DNA of 64,000 nt from JBCBWG01 sp038523925 (GCA_038523925.1 JBCBIY010000005.1:62001-126000), one strand, 5' to 3'; positions 1 to 8,370 are shown, counted from the first letter of the stretch. The notes: generated from the letters alone by a model not told the origin. Translations and numbers: made by a program.

Positions 1-947
1 GCGTCGGACGGCGCCTCCCGCAGCGGCGCGTCTTTGCTGTAGGCGAGGCTGCCAACGGTGACGACGTCGCGCGCGAGCACCATTTGGATGTCAGCGCGCG
101 TGCCGGGTGCGGACATGGCATCGACAATGACGTCTGCGCGTTGGCCGGGTCCAAGCAGCACGAGCCCGTCCGTCGCCGGACGCGGCGTCACGGGCTGTCC
201 ATCGACCGCGATGATTGTCGGCTTATGGTCTGCGATGCGAACGGCAAAGACGTTTGCGTTTGCGACATTTATGAGTCGCAGGCGGAGGCGCGCGCCTGAC
301 CGGGTCGGGATCGCGTGCGCTGTCGTGCCGTTCAGTGTGAAAGTATTGCCAAGCCGGCCGCCATGGGCGCGATCGTGGATCGCGCCGAAGCTCGCGCCAT
401 GGACCTGGCCATCGGCATCCAGGCGCCAGTCGTCGAACATCAGCACATGATCGGCATCGACCGCGATCGGCTCGCGCTCTTCGATCACCAATGCACCGTA
501 GAGCCCGCGCGCGACCTGCTCTGACGACATTTTGTGCGGGTGAAACCAGAACGTGCCGGCGTCAGGGCAGCGGAAGCGATAGTCGAACGTCTCGCCCGTC
601 GCGACCGGCTTTTGCGTCAGGCCGGGCACACCGTCCATCGCGTTGGCAATTCGGATCCCGTGCCAGTGCACCGTCGACGCGTGGGGAATGTCGTTGCGAA
701 ATCGGACGCGGAGGTCGTCGCCCTGGCGCACGCGCAGGACCGGTCCCGGCACGATGCCGCCGTAGCCCCAGACGGCTGTTTTCTGTCCGGCGATCAGCTC
801 GGCTTCGCCCGCTTTCGCTGCGAGGTCGGCCGGCGCGCCGGCCCATAATTCACGCGGGAGTGCGAGGCTGCCGGTTAGCGCCGCTGCGCCGCCAACGACG
901 GTTCGCCGGCTCATCATGATCGTGGAGGCTGTGTGTGCGTCTGTCAT
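1..947 (-). CDS. multicopper oxidase, CueO/CopA-like, C-terminus outside window
   Basis: Periplasmic copper oxidase; family members oxidise Cu(I) or organic substrates at a trinuclear copper centre. About 315 residues are visible and the rest lies beyond position 1. A twin-arginine signal (RRTVVGG, residues 14-20) indicates Tat export of a folded cofactor protein. The first cupredoxin domain carries HWHG (94-97) and FHPH (135-138), two of the four copper-binding motifs. The C-terminal HCH motif is not in the window, so substrate class is open. The start codon at 947 overlaps the stop of the CueR-like gene (ATGA), which implies translational coupling; a start 10-11 codons later would also fit the Tat signal. 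Copper detoxification is inferred from family and context. Confidence 0.88.
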   Translation of the reverse strand, partial: MTDAHTASTIMMSRRTVVGGAAALTGSLALPRELWAGAPADLAAKAGEAELIAGQKTAVWGYGGIVPGPVLRVRQGDDLRVRFRNDIPHASTVHWHGIRIANAMDGVPGLTQKPVATGETFDYRFRCPDAGTFWFHPHKMSSEQVARGLYGALVIEEREPIAVDADHVLMFDDWRLDADGQVHGASFGAIHDRAHGGRLGNTFTLNGTTAHAIPTRSGARLRLRLINVANANVFAVRIADHKPTIIAVDGQPVTPRPATDGLVLLGPGQRADVIVDAMSAPGTRADIQMVLARDVVTVGSLAYSKDAPLREAPSD

Positions 948-1369
948 GGTCGTTTCGTCGTCCTGTCGTCGCCTGCTGCGGCGTTGGCGAGATCGTCGAT
1001 GATCGGGCAGTCCGGACGGTTGTCGCCGCGGCAGTTATCGACGAGGTGGCGCAGTGTGGTTGCCATACCCTCAAGCGTGCGCATCTTGAGCTCGATGTCT
1101 TCGAGATGTTGACGGGCGACGCGCTTGACGTCGGCGCTTGCCCGCGCCCGGTCGGTGTAAAGGTCAAGCAGCTTTCGGCAGCTTTCGATGCCGAAGCCAA
1201 GATCGCGGGCGCGGTGAATGAAGGCCAGCCGGTGGACATCCGCATCCGAATAATCGCGATAGCCGTTCATGCGCCGCGCCGGCACAACCAGCGCGATGTC
1301 TTCGTAATAACGGATTGTCTTGGCCGGCAGACCTGACCGTTCTGCCGCTTCGCCGATGTTCATCAGCAC
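944..1369 (-). CDS. MerR-family copper-responsive regulator (CueR/HmrR type)
   Basis: 141-residue MerR regulator. An N-terminal winged helix-turn-helix (about residues 3-70, with the family signature KTIRYYE at 17-23) is followed by a dimerisation helix and a metal loop. The loop has C113 and C121 spaced C-X7-C and followed by PII, the arrangement that binds Cu(I) in CueR. That points to Cu/Ag/Au sensing rather than redox or organic ligand sensing. It sits between the glutaredoxin/MauE gene (26 bp upstream) and the multicopper oxidase (4-bp overlap downstream), so the regulator is probably co-transcribed with its targets. Translation may start at Met1 or Met3. Confidence 0.9.
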   Translation of the reverse strand: MLMNIGEAAERSGLPAKTIRYYEDIALVVPARRMNGYRDYSDADVHRLAFIHRARDLGFGIESCRKLLDLYTDRARASADVKRVARQHLEDIELKMRTLEGMATTLRHLVDNCRGDNRPDCPIIDDLANAAAGDDRTTKRP

Positions 1370-1395
1370 GCTCTCTCACTCGCAACGGGCACAGG

Positions 1396-2136
1396 CTAGA
1401 CGATTAGGCCCGTCAGCATCCAGAGCCCCATACCGGCCATCATAACGTTCTCGGCCAGCGACACCGGACCAAGCGGCACATTGCTGTCGCCACCAACGCA
1501 CGCGCATTTGAGTTCGCGCTTTTCGATATAGACGGCTTTGAAGACCGAGACCGCGCCGATTGTCCCGATGAACAACGCGACGGGCGCGGCGAGCCAGATG
1601 AGCGCGCCGGCGAGCATCAGGACACCCGCGAGACCCTCCGCGTAGGGGTAGACGTAGCTGTAAGGCACCCACCGCTGCGCGAGCAGGTCGTAGTTTAGAA
1701 ACATCGTCGAGAAGCTTTCGACATCCTTCAACTTCTGCAGCGCAAGAAGGCACATCGCGATTGCGATGAACCACTGGAAGGTTTGGCCCGCGAACAGCGT
1801 GCCCAGCGAAAGCCACGTGACGGCGAGCGCCATCAGCGCGGCCATAGCAAACAGCATGAGGACCGGTTGATAGCTGGTCTCGCCCTTTGCGCGGACATGC
1901 CCGCCGAAGTGTTCGACCAGGGCGTCATAGCCGCCGATGCGTTTGCCATTGATCCAGACCTGCGGCGTGGTCTTGACGTCGTGCGCGTCCTTGAACGCGT
2001 CGGTTTCAGCGCGCGTCGTCAGGTGCTGGTCGTCCACCTCAAAACCTTTGGTCTCGAGAAGGTGCTTCGCCTTCAATCCGTACGGGCAGGTGTGCTGATC
2101 CATCACCATACGGTGCAGCGTTGCGGCGTTCGACAT
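1396..2136 (-). CDS. glutaredoxin-MauE/DoxX fusion membrane redox protein
   Basis: 246 residues in two parts. Residues 1-80 form a glutaredoxin fold with active site CPYG (17-20) and the glutathione-binding stretch TPQVWING (57-64). Residues 90-245 contain four or more hydrophobic segments of the MauE/DoxX redox-associated type, with a membrane-proximal CAC pair (C211, C213). The architecture suggests cytosolic thiols being linked to a membrane thiol carrier. As first gene of a likely operon with a CueR-like regulator and a multicopper oxidase, a role in copper stress or in reducing periplasmic copper-protein thiols is plausible. Function is inferred; no close characterised homologue is recognised. 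Confidence 0.75.
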   Translation of the reverse strand: MSNAATLHRMVMDQHTCPYGLKAKHLLETKGFEVDDQHLTTRAETDAFKDAHDVKTTPQVWINGKRIGGYDALVEHFGGHVRAKGETSYQPVLMLFAMAALMALAVTWLSLGTLFAGQTFQWFIAIAMCLLALQKLKDVESFSTMFLNYDLLAQRWVPYSYVYPYAEGLAGVLMLAGALIWLAAPVALFIGTIGAVSVFKAVYIEKRELKCACVGGDSNVPLGPVSLAENVMMAGMGLWMLTGLIV

Positions 2137-2187
2137 CGCAAGCGTGCTCCTATTGCGTCTTGTTCGTCGTTAAACGCACAAATCGCT

Positions 2188-2204
2188 CTTCCAGTTGCTG
2201 GAAG
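2188..2204. other. perfect 7-bp hairpin between repeat array and copper operon
   Basis: CTTCCAG and CTGGAAG face each other around a 3-base loop. The structure lies after the last tRNA-derived repeat and before the glutaredoxin gene, both read on the minus strand. It could end or process the tRNA transcript, but no clean U-run follows, so terminator function is uncertain. Confidence 0.35.
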
Positions 2205-2258
2205 GTCAAGGGGACGGAGAAGCGCAGTGGTGCGCGCCGTGAGCACAGGAGGTCAAAC

Positions 2259-2853
2259 CGCCAGATGGGGTGGGATTCGAACCACCGCAGATCGCGTGTT
2301 CGCGATCTGCGCAACAAAGAATCGTGGGTTCGGGCGCTACCGGCTGTGAGGCGCGAGGACGAAACCACCAACGAAACTGGCAGAGGGGGTGGGATTCGAA
2401 CCACCGCAGATTGCGTGTTCGCGATCTGCGCAGCGAAGAATCGTGGGTTCGTGCGATACCGTCAGTGTTGGGCGAAGCAAGAACCACAAACGGAACTGGC
2501 AGAGGGGGTGGGATTCGAACCACCGCAGATCGCGTGTTCGCGATCTGCGCAACAAAGAATCGTGGGTTCGTGCGCTGCCGGCTGTGAGGCGCCAGGCAAA
2601 AACCACAAACGAAACTCGCAGAGGGGGTGGGATTCGAACCACCGCAGATCGCGTGTTCGCGATCTGCGCAACAAAGAATCGTGGGTTCGTGCGCTGCCGG
2701 CTGTGAGGCGCGAGGACGAAACCACAAATGAAACTGGCAGAGGGGGTGGGATTCGAACCACCGCAGATCGCGTGTTCGCGATCTGCGCCGCGAAGAATCG
2801 TGGGTTCGTCCGAGACCGTCAGTGTTGGGCGAAGCAAGAACCACAAATGAAAC
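2259..2853 (-). repeat. five tandem 119-bp repeats carrying the 3' end of tRNA-Ser
   Basis: The unit starts (plus-strand view) at 2259, 2378, 2497, 2616 and 2735, an exact 119-bp period that continues into the tRNA gene at 2854. Read with the tRNA, each unit ends with the T-arm and acceptor 3' strand of tRNA-Ser including CCA; in the unit at 2616 it reads CGA, and the unit at 2259 is the most degenerate. Each unit also has an 11-bp inverted repeat with a 4-base loop (one copy has a mismatch) and a segment complementary to the tRNA T-arm. Two variants of the non-tRNA half alternate: from 2259 upward A, B, A, A, B. The period is not a multiple of three and all frames are open, so protein-like reading frames here are artefacts. 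The design matches the rtT repeats downstream of E. coli tyrT. Confidence 0.9.
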
Positions 2854-2943
2854 TGGCAGAGGGGGTGGGATTCGAACCCACGAGACGCGTGAACGCCTGC
2901 CGGTTTTCAAGACCGGTGCCTTCAACCACTCGGCCACCCCTCC
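2854..2943 (-). tRNA. tRNA-Ser (anticodon UGA)
   Basis: A 90-nt gene including an encoded CCA (2854-2856). The acceptor 5' strand GGAGGGG, D-arm GCCGAGTGG, anticodon TGA (2907-2909) in a CTTGAAA loop, a long variable arm typical of class II tRNAs, and T-arm GTGGG-TTCGAAT-CCCAC are all present. The long variable arm plus UGA anticodon identifies serine (UCA/UCG codons). The terminal acceptor pair is G-U rather than G-C. Its own 3' end is the template of the repeats that follow. Confidence 0.95.
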
Positions 2944-2953
2944 AGAGCGCTTG

Positions 2954-2982
2954 CATCTAGCGGTGCCGCATGTCGCCCGCAA
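2954..2982 (-). promoter_or_regulatory. possible promoter of tRNA-Ser
   Basis: On the minus strand TTGCGG (2982-2977) and TAGATG (2959-2954) are 17 bases apart, with the -10-like element about 10 bases before the tRNA 5' end. The match to a sigma-70 consensus is only partial, so this is a guess from spacing and position. Confidence 0.3.
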
Positions 2983-3073
2983 GCCCCGCGACGCAATGAT
3001 CTTTACGCGGAGCTAACCAACCACGTGCTGTGTTAGCTTGGTGTTTCCGAATCGGGCGGGGGCTCGGGCTTCG

Positions 3074-3721
3074 ATGCAGATCAGATTGGCGTTGGCAGCG
3101 CTGCTGTCAGGTTGCGTAATCGCGGCCGGTTGCTCGCGGAGCGCCTCGGTGCCGCGCGCGCCGGATCATGGTTGGACGCCACAGCAGCGGTCTTTGCCAC
3201 CGGTCGCGCAGACACCGTTTTCCGCGCGCCAATTCCCGACCGATGGGCTGTTGGCGGCACCCGGTCCGCGCATCCCGAAGGGCGGCGGCCATGCAAAAGT
3301 CGGCCGGCCGTACGAAGTCAGGGGCCGATGGTACACACCGCGTCCGGATCCGGACTACGACGAGGTCGGCATCGCGTCGTTCTATGCCGGCGACTTCCAC
3401 AACAAGAAGACCGCCAACGGCGAGTGGTTCGACATGAACGCGCTGACGGCCGCGCACAAAACGCTGCCGCTGCCGAGCTACGTGATCGTCCAGAACCTGC
3501 AGAACGGGCGGCGGCTCAAGGTGCGCGTCAATGATCGCGGGCCGTTTGTGGACGGGCGGATTATCGACCTGTCGCGGCGCGTCGCGCAGCTCCTCGGGAT
3601 GGAGCAGCAGGGGCTCGCGCGCGTGCGGGTGACGTATGCAGGCAAAGCGCCGCTGAATGGCTCTGATGCGACTGAACGGGCCTACCTTGCGAAACAGTCA
3701 TGGGCGCGGCGCATACGCTGA
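3074..3721 (+). CDS. rlpA: RlpA-like septal/peptidoglycan lipoprotein
   Basis: 215 residues. A lipoprotein signal (hydrophobic stretch ending AAGC, Cys about residue 20) anchors it to a membrane. A proline-rich linker is followed by a double-psi beta-barrel domain with the RlpA signatures GIASFY, ANGEWFD, TAAHKTLPLPS and VNDRGPF. RlpA proteins bind or cleave denuded glycan strands at the septum. No SPOR domain follows, so septal targeting would need another route. The start at 3074 is preferred over 3038 because it places the signal peptide at the N-terminus. It stands directly upstream of a D,D-carboxypeptidase gene, an order common in Rhizobiales. Confidence 0.88.
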   Translation: MQIRLALAALLSGCVIAAGCSRSASVPRAPDHGWTPQQRSLPPVAQTPFSARQFPTDGLLAAPGPRIPKGGGHAKVGRPYEVRGRWYTPRPDPDYDEVGIASFYAGDFHNKKTANGEWFDMNALTAAHKTLPLPSYVIVQNLQNGRRLKVRVNDRGPFVDGRIIDLSRRVAQLLGMEQQGLARVRVTYAGKAPLNGSDATERAYLAKQSWARRIR

Positions 3722-3821
3722 CGTCGGTCGCCTCGGCAATCACAGCGCCGGGGTTTCGGTTGACCCTTATGCTGGCGCACGGGATAGTGCGCCGACCAAT
3801 CACCAATCGAAGAGTGGACCC

Positions 3822-5015
3822 ATGATCCGTCAGGCTTCGCTTCCGCGCGTGCCGATGAAGGCGCTGGTTTTCGCTCTGTCCGCCGTTGCGCTCATGGTGT
3901 CGGGGACGGCGAGCGTCGCGCAGAAGTCCGGGTTCACGACCAAGGCGAAGCAGGCGATTCTCATCGATGCAACGTCGAACGCGGTGCTATTTGCAAAGAA
4001 CGCCGATGAGCGGATGTCGCCTGCGAGCATGAGCAAGCTGATGACGCTTGCCGTGATCTTCCGTGGGCTTAAGGCTGGGCAGCTTAAGCCGGACGACAAG
4101 TTCGAGATGAGCGTGAACGCCTGGCGGACCGGCGGCGCGCCGTCCGGCACTTCGGCGATGATGGTCCCGGTCAATACCGAGGAGACACTCGAGGAACTCG
4201 TCAAAGGGATCGTCATTCAGTCCGGCAACGACGCATCGATTGCGATCGCCGAGGGGCTGGCTGGCAGCGAAGCCGAGTTCGCGAAGATCATGACCGAACA
4301 GGGCCGCAAGATCGGCCTCAAGAATTCGACGTTTAAGAACGCGACCGGTCTCTACGATCCGGAACACCTGACGACGGCGCGTGATCTCGCGATCCTCGCG
4401 CAGCACATCATCGAGACCTATCCCGAGCGCTACAAAATGTTTGCGGTCAAGGAGTTCCCATACCGCAAGCACAAGTTCCGCAACCGTAATCCGCTGCTCT
4501 ATCTCGACATCGGCGCAGATGGTTTGAAGACGGGCTACATTTCGCAGGCGGGCTACGGGCTGGTCGCAAGTGCCGTACAGGACGGCCGGCGGCTGATTGC
4601 CGTCGTCAATGGGCTGAAGACGCGCGCTGAACGCAAGCGCGAGAGCCGGCGGCTTCTCGAATGGGGGTTCCGCGGGTTTACGCAGTTCAAGCTCTTCAAC
4701 GAGGGCGCGGTCATTGGCCAGGCGCGGGTTTGGGGCGGCAGTCAGTTCTTTGTCGAACTGACGGGTAAAGGTCCGCTGACGGTGGTGCTGCCGCGGTTTC
4801 CGGCAAACCAGAAGCTGCGCGCCGAAATTGTCTATGACGGCCCTCTGAAGCCACCGATCGCGCAGGGGGCCAAAGTGGCGCGGCTTCGCGTCAGGAGTTC
4901 TGCGGGCGCCGTCAACGAAGTCCCTCTTTATGCCGCGACCGACATTGAAACCGCGGGCGTGGTGTGGCGCGGGCTCGATTCCGTGTTTCATCTCGCGTTT
5001 AGCTGGATTCCGTGA
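3822..5015 (+). CDS. D-alanyl-D-alanine carboxypeptidase (class A low-mass PBP)
   Basis: 397 residues with an N-terminal signal peptide (hydrophobic residues about 12-32). The penicillin-binding active site is complete: SMSK (nucleophile S69, K72), SGN in the second motif and KTG in LKTGYIS. It removes the terminal D-Ala from peptidoglycan pentapeptides in the periplasm, limiting crosslinking. The length and C-terminal beta domain fit the PBP5/DacF family. The ATG at 3822 is chosen over an upstream in-frame start at 3657, which would overlap rlpA and bury the signal peptide. The gene leads into tmk-holB-metG-tatD. Confidence 0.92.
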   Translation: MIRQASLPRVPMKALVFALSAVALMVSGTASVAQKSGFTTKAKQAILIDATSNAVLFAKNADERMSPASMSKLMTLAVIFRGLKAGQLKPDDKFEMSVNAWRTGGAPSGTSAMMVPVNTEETLEELVKGIVIQSGNDASIAIAEGLAGSEAEFAKIMTEQGRKIGLKNSTFKNATGLYDPEHLTTARDLAILAQHIIETYPERYKMFAVKEFPYRKHKFRNRNPLLYLDIGADGLKTGYISQAGYGLVASAVQDGRRLIAVVNGLKTRAERKRESRRLLEWGFRGFTQFKLFNEGAVIGQARVWGGSQFFVELTGKGPLTVVLPRFPANQKLRAEIVYDGPLKPPIAQGAKVARLRVRSSAGAVNEVPLYAATDIETAGVVWRGLDSVFHLAFSWIP

Positions 5016-5027
5016 CACAGAGCGCGA

Positions 5028-5669
5028 ATGGACGCGCGGCGGTTCATAACGTTCGAAGGCGGCGAAGGCGCCGGCAAGTCGACCCAGGTCGGCCTGTTGC
5101 GCGCGCGCTTGGCTGAGCTTGGACACGAGGTCGTCGTAACGCGCGAACCAGGCGGCGCGCCGTTTGCAGAACGTATCCGCAAGGCGCTGCTGACGCCGTC
5201 GGACAGTGCGCCATCTGCGCTGGCAGAAGCGCTGGCCTTCTACGCAGCCCGCGCCGAACATCTCTCGGCGACAATCCGACCGGCGCTCCAGCGCGGAGCA
5301 GTCGTCGTCTGCGACCGATTTAATGACTCCACGCGCGCCTACCAGGGTGCGGCCGGTGGTGTCGCAGCAAACGTGCTCGACACGCTCGACCGGATCGTCG
5401 TCGGCGACACCGGTCCGGCTCTGACGTTCATCCTTGATCTCGCCCCGAAGGTCGGTCTGCAACGCGCCGACGACCGTCGTGCAGCCGACGTCGCCGACAT
5501 GTTCGAGGGCCGCGAACTTGCGTTTCACGAACGCCTGCGTGAGGCCTATCGTGCGCTCGCCGAGGCCGAGCCCGACCGATGCCGGCTGATCGCGGCGGAC
5601 CGCGCGCCTGACGCGATTGCCGATGACATCTGGGCTTTGGTTTCAGCGCACTTGGACATCGCAAAGTAA
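5028..5669 (+). CDS. tmk: thymidylate kinase
   Basis: Phosphorylates dTMP to dTDP with ATP for DNA synthesis. The 213 residues begin with the P-loop GGEGAGKST (11-19). The DR(F/Y)-type dTMP-binding motif appears as CDRFNDSTRAYQG, followed by a C-terminal helical part of normal length. Its stop TAA overlaps the holB start (TAATG at 5667-5671), so the two are probably translationally coupled. tmk-holB pairing is widespread in bacteria. Confidence 0.97.
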   Translation: MDARRFITFEGGEGAGKSTQVGLLRARLAELGHEVVVTREPGGAPFAERIRKALLTPSDSAPSALAEALAFYAARAEHLSATIRPALQRGAVVVCDRFNDSTRAYQGAAGGVAANVLDTLDRIVVGDTGPALTFILDLAPKVGLQRADDRRAADVADMFEGRELAFHERLREAYRALAEAEPDRCRLIAADRAPDAIADDIWALVSAHLDIAK

Positions 5670-6760
5670 TGGCGCGGCGCGCGCAGGTGCTCGAGGTCGA
5701 TGCGGCGCCGGAAAGCGACCGTCTGGCGCCGTTTCCGCACCCACGACATACGACGCGGCTGTTTGGGCACGAGGTGGCCGCGCGCGAACTGGCCGACGCC
5801 ATCGCCAGCGGCCGGTGTCATCACGCGTGGTTGCTTTCGGGGCCTGAAGGCATCGGCAAGGCAACGCTCGCATGGGCCGCAGCGACCTTCGCAGTTTGCG
5901 GTGGCGCGGCCGAAGGCGAGGCTGGCGGTCCGCTCGCGACCGCACGTGACGCGCCGGCCGCCGCACAAGTCCGCGCGCTGTCGTACCCGGGCCTGCTCCT
6001 CATTCGCATCCCCTACGATCTGAAGGACAAGCGCTTCCGCACGGTGATCACCGTCGACGAAGTGCGCCGGCTGAAGGGGTTCCTCTCGCACACGGTCGGC
6101 GATGGCGGTTGGCGCGTGGTCATCGTCGATACCGCTGACGACATGAATATCGCGGCCGCCAATGCGCTTCTGAAATCCTTGGAAGAGCCGCCGCCGCGCA
6201 CGCTGTTCTTTTTGATCTCAGCCTCGCCCGGACGGCTGCTGCCGACGATCCGGTCGCGCTGCCGGACGCTGCAACTGGGCGCGCTCGGTGAGGCGGACCT
6301 GAAGGGGGCCGCTCTGGCGGCGATTTCTGCAAGCGAGGACGCGGTCGCAGCCGACGGTGCCGCGCTCGATGGCCTCATCGTCGAGGCAGGCGGCAGCGTG
6401 CGACGGTTATTGACCCTTGCCGCTGGCGCCGGTGCCGGGCTCGGGCCGGCCGTCTCGGGTCTGTTCGATCGCCTGCCAAACGTCGACTGGACGCAGGTTC
6501 ACCGGCTGGCCGACGACCTCGCGGCGCCCGCAAATGCTGCGCGTTATGATATGTTCTTCGCGCTGCTCCTTGATCGCCTGGCAGGCGACGTGCGCGGCGC
6601 CGTCGCAGGCGGCAGCCAACCCCCGGGCGCGCTTGCCACCCGCGCGGAGCTATGGGAAACCCTCGTCCGCGAAAAGGCGTCGGCTGACGCGCTCAATCTG
6701 GACCGCAAAACCCTTGTGATCGACGCCGTTGCCCGGCTGCAGGCCGCGACGGCGCGCTGA
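5669..6760 (+). CDS. holB: DNA polymerase III subunit delta'
   Basis: Clamp-loader subunit, 363 residues. The N-terminal AAA+ fold has a P-loop-like GPEGIGKAT and the family stretch SLEEPPPRTLFFLIS with the following sensor region. The C-terminal half is the helical collar domain. Delta' is usually a catalytically inactive stator even when the loop is recognisable. It is coupled to tmk upstream and its TGA overlaps an in-frame ATG upstream of metG. Confidence 0.95.
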   Translation: MARRAQVLEVDAAPESDRLAPFPHPRHTTRLFGHEVAARELADAIASGRCHHAWLLSGPEGIGKATLAWAAATFAVCGGAAEGEAGGPLATARDAPAAAQVRALSYPGLLLIRIPYDLKDKRFRTVITVDEVRRLKGFLSHTVGDGGWRVVIVDTADDMNIAAANALLKSLEEPPPRTLFFLISASPGRLLPTIRSRCRTLQLGALGEADLKGAALAAISASEDAVAADGAALDGLIVEAGGSVRRLLTLAAGAGAGLGPAVSGLFDRLPNVDWTQVHRLADDLAAPANAARYDMFFALLLDRLAGDVRGAVAGGSQPPGALATRAELWETLVREKASADALNLDRKTLVIDAVARLQAATAR

Positions 6761-6804
6761 TGCGTCAGCACAGGCCACAGGGGCCGACAACGCCACCGGT
6801 GACC

Positions 6805-8370
6805 ATGTCCACCCGCGAGAAATTCTACATCACGACGGCGATCTCGTATCCGAACGGGCCGCCGCACATCGGCCACGCCTATGAGGCGATCACGTCCGAC
6901 GTCATAGCGCGGTTCGCCCGCTGCGACGGCCGGGATGTGTTCTTTTTGACCGGCACAGACGAGCACGGGCTGAAGATGGTCCAGACCGCGGCGCGTGAAG
7001 GCCTCGATGTGCGCGCGCTTGCCGATCGTAATGCCGCGCGGTTTGAGGAGATGGTGCGAGCGCTTGGCGTATCGAACGACGCGTTTATCCGCACATCAGA
7101 GCCGCGCCACCACGAGAGTTCGCGCGCGATCTGGGAGCGCATGAACGCAACCGGCGACATCTACTCCGACCGCTATACTGGCTGGTACTCGGTCCGCGAT
7201 GAAGCCTACTACGCTGAAAGCGAGACGACGGTTGGCGATGACGGCGTGCGCGTTGGGCCGCAAGGCACGCCGGTGGAGTGGACGGAGGAGGAGACGTTCT
7301 TCTTCAGGCTGTCGGCTTATGAGGATCGTCTCCTCGCGCTCTACGACGCGCAACCGAATTTCATCCTGCCAAAGGAGCGGCGCAACGAAGTCGTGAGCTT
7401 CGTCAAAGGCGGGCTCAATGATCTCTCGATTTCGCGGTCAACATTCGACTGGGGCATCAAAGTGCCGGGCCACGATGATCACGTGATGTACGTGTGGGTC
7501 GATGCGCTGACGAACTACATCACCGGCGTCGGCTTTCCGGACGAACGGGCCGAGACCTGGCGGTACTGGCCGGCCGACGTACATGTGATCGGCAAAGACA
7601 TTGTCCGCTTCCACGCAGTCTACTGGCCGGCGTTTCTAATGTCGGCCGGGCTCGAACTGCCAAAGCGCGTTTTTGCCCACGGCATGCTTCTCAGCCGCGG
7701 TGAGAAGATGTCGAAGTCCGTCGGCAATGTGGTCGATCCGTTCGATCTCATCGAAGCCTACGGCGTCGATCAGCTCCGCTATTTCATCTCGCGCGCGGTC
7801 GGGTTTGGCCAGGACGGAAACTATACGCCCGAGGCCATCGGCGAGCGCATCAACGCTGATCTCGCAAACGACCTCGGCAATCTCGCCCAACGCTCGCTAT
7901 CGATGATTGCAAAGAACTGCGACGGCGCGTTGCCGGTGCCGGGCGCGCTGACGGCGGAGGACGAGGCGATCCTCGCAGCCGCCGACGCGCTGGCTGCAAA
8001 GGCGCGCACGGCGATGGAGACGCAGGCGATAAAGGTCTACCTCGATGCCGTCTGGGATGTCGTCGCGGAGGCCAATCGATACTTTGCGGGCGAAGAGCCA
8101 TGGGCAAAGAAGAAGACCGATCCGGACCGCATGGGCACGATCCTGTACGTGACGGCGGAAGTTGTGCGGCAGGTCGCAATCCTCGCGCAGCCCGTCACGC
8201 CAACGGGAGCGGCAAAGCTCCTCGACCTGCTCGCCCAGCCGGAGGACCAGCGGACGTTTGCGCGTCTGGGTGCCGAGCATCGGCTGGCGTCGGGTCTCGC
8301 GTTGCCGAAACCAACGGGCGTGTTCCCGCGTTACGTGCCGCCTGACGACGGGGATGGGGCGGCTGCTTGA
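6805..8370 (+). CDS. metG: methionyl-tRNA synthetase
   Basis: Class I aminoacyl-tRNA synthetase, 521 residues from this start. The HIGH motif (PPHIGHAY) and KMSKS (EKMSKSVGN) frame the Rossmann catalytic domain, followed by the anticodon-binding helix bundle. The connective peptide lacks zinc-knuckle cysteines and there is no C-terminal EMAP/dimerisation domain, as in the short alphaproteobacterial form. An in-frame ATG at 6760 overlaps the holB stop and would add 15 residues; the start at 6805 gives the usual N-terminus (MSTREKFYITT). The stop overlaps the TTG start of tatD. Confidence 0.96.
   Translation: MSTREKFYITTAISYPNGPPHIGHAYEAITSDVIARFARCDGRDVFFLTGTDEHGLKMVQTAAREGLDVRALADRNAARFEEMVRALGVSNDAFIRTSEPRHHESSRAIWERMNATGDIYSDRYTGWYSVRDEAYYAESETTVGDDGVRVGPQGTPVEWTEEETFFFRLSAYEDRLLALYDAQPNFILPKERRNEVVSFVKGGLNDLSISRSTFDWGIKVPGHDDHVMYVWVDALTNYITGVGFPDERAETWRYWPADVHVIGKDIVRFHAVYWPAFLMSAGLELPKRVFAHGMLLSRGEKMSKSVGNVVDPFDLIEAYGVDQLRYFISRAVGFGQDGNYTPEAIGERINADLANDLGNLAQRSLSMIAKNCDGALPVPGALTAEDEAILAAADALAAKARTAMETQAIKVYLDAVWDVVAEANRYFAGEEPWAKKKTDPDRMGTILYVTAEVVRQVAILAQPVTPTGAAKLLDLLAQPEDQRTFARLGAEHRLASGLALPKPTGVFPRYVPPDDGDGAAA

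Noticed and set aside
1164..1385. Additional small gene upstream of the CueR-like gene
   Set aside because: It is another frame of the regulator; no separate ribosome site or family.
2259..2853. CRISPR array
   Set aside because: The whole 119-bp unit repeats with no unique spacers, and the unit is derived from the adjacent tRNA.
2259..2853. Cluster of tRNA pseudogenes
   Set aside because: Only the T-arm and 3' acceptor strand are present in each unit; no D-arm, anticodon arm or 5' acceptor strand.
2121..2960. Long reading frames on both strands through the tRNA-Ser repeat array
   Set aside because: They are by-products of a stop-free 119-bp repeat; their GFEPT/GGIRTH-like translations are the known false proteins produced by tRNA 3' ends.
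3987..5528. 513-residue antisense reading frame across dac and tmk
   Set aside because: It is a GC-rich shadow of two well-supported genes, with Arg/Asp-rich composition and no family motif.
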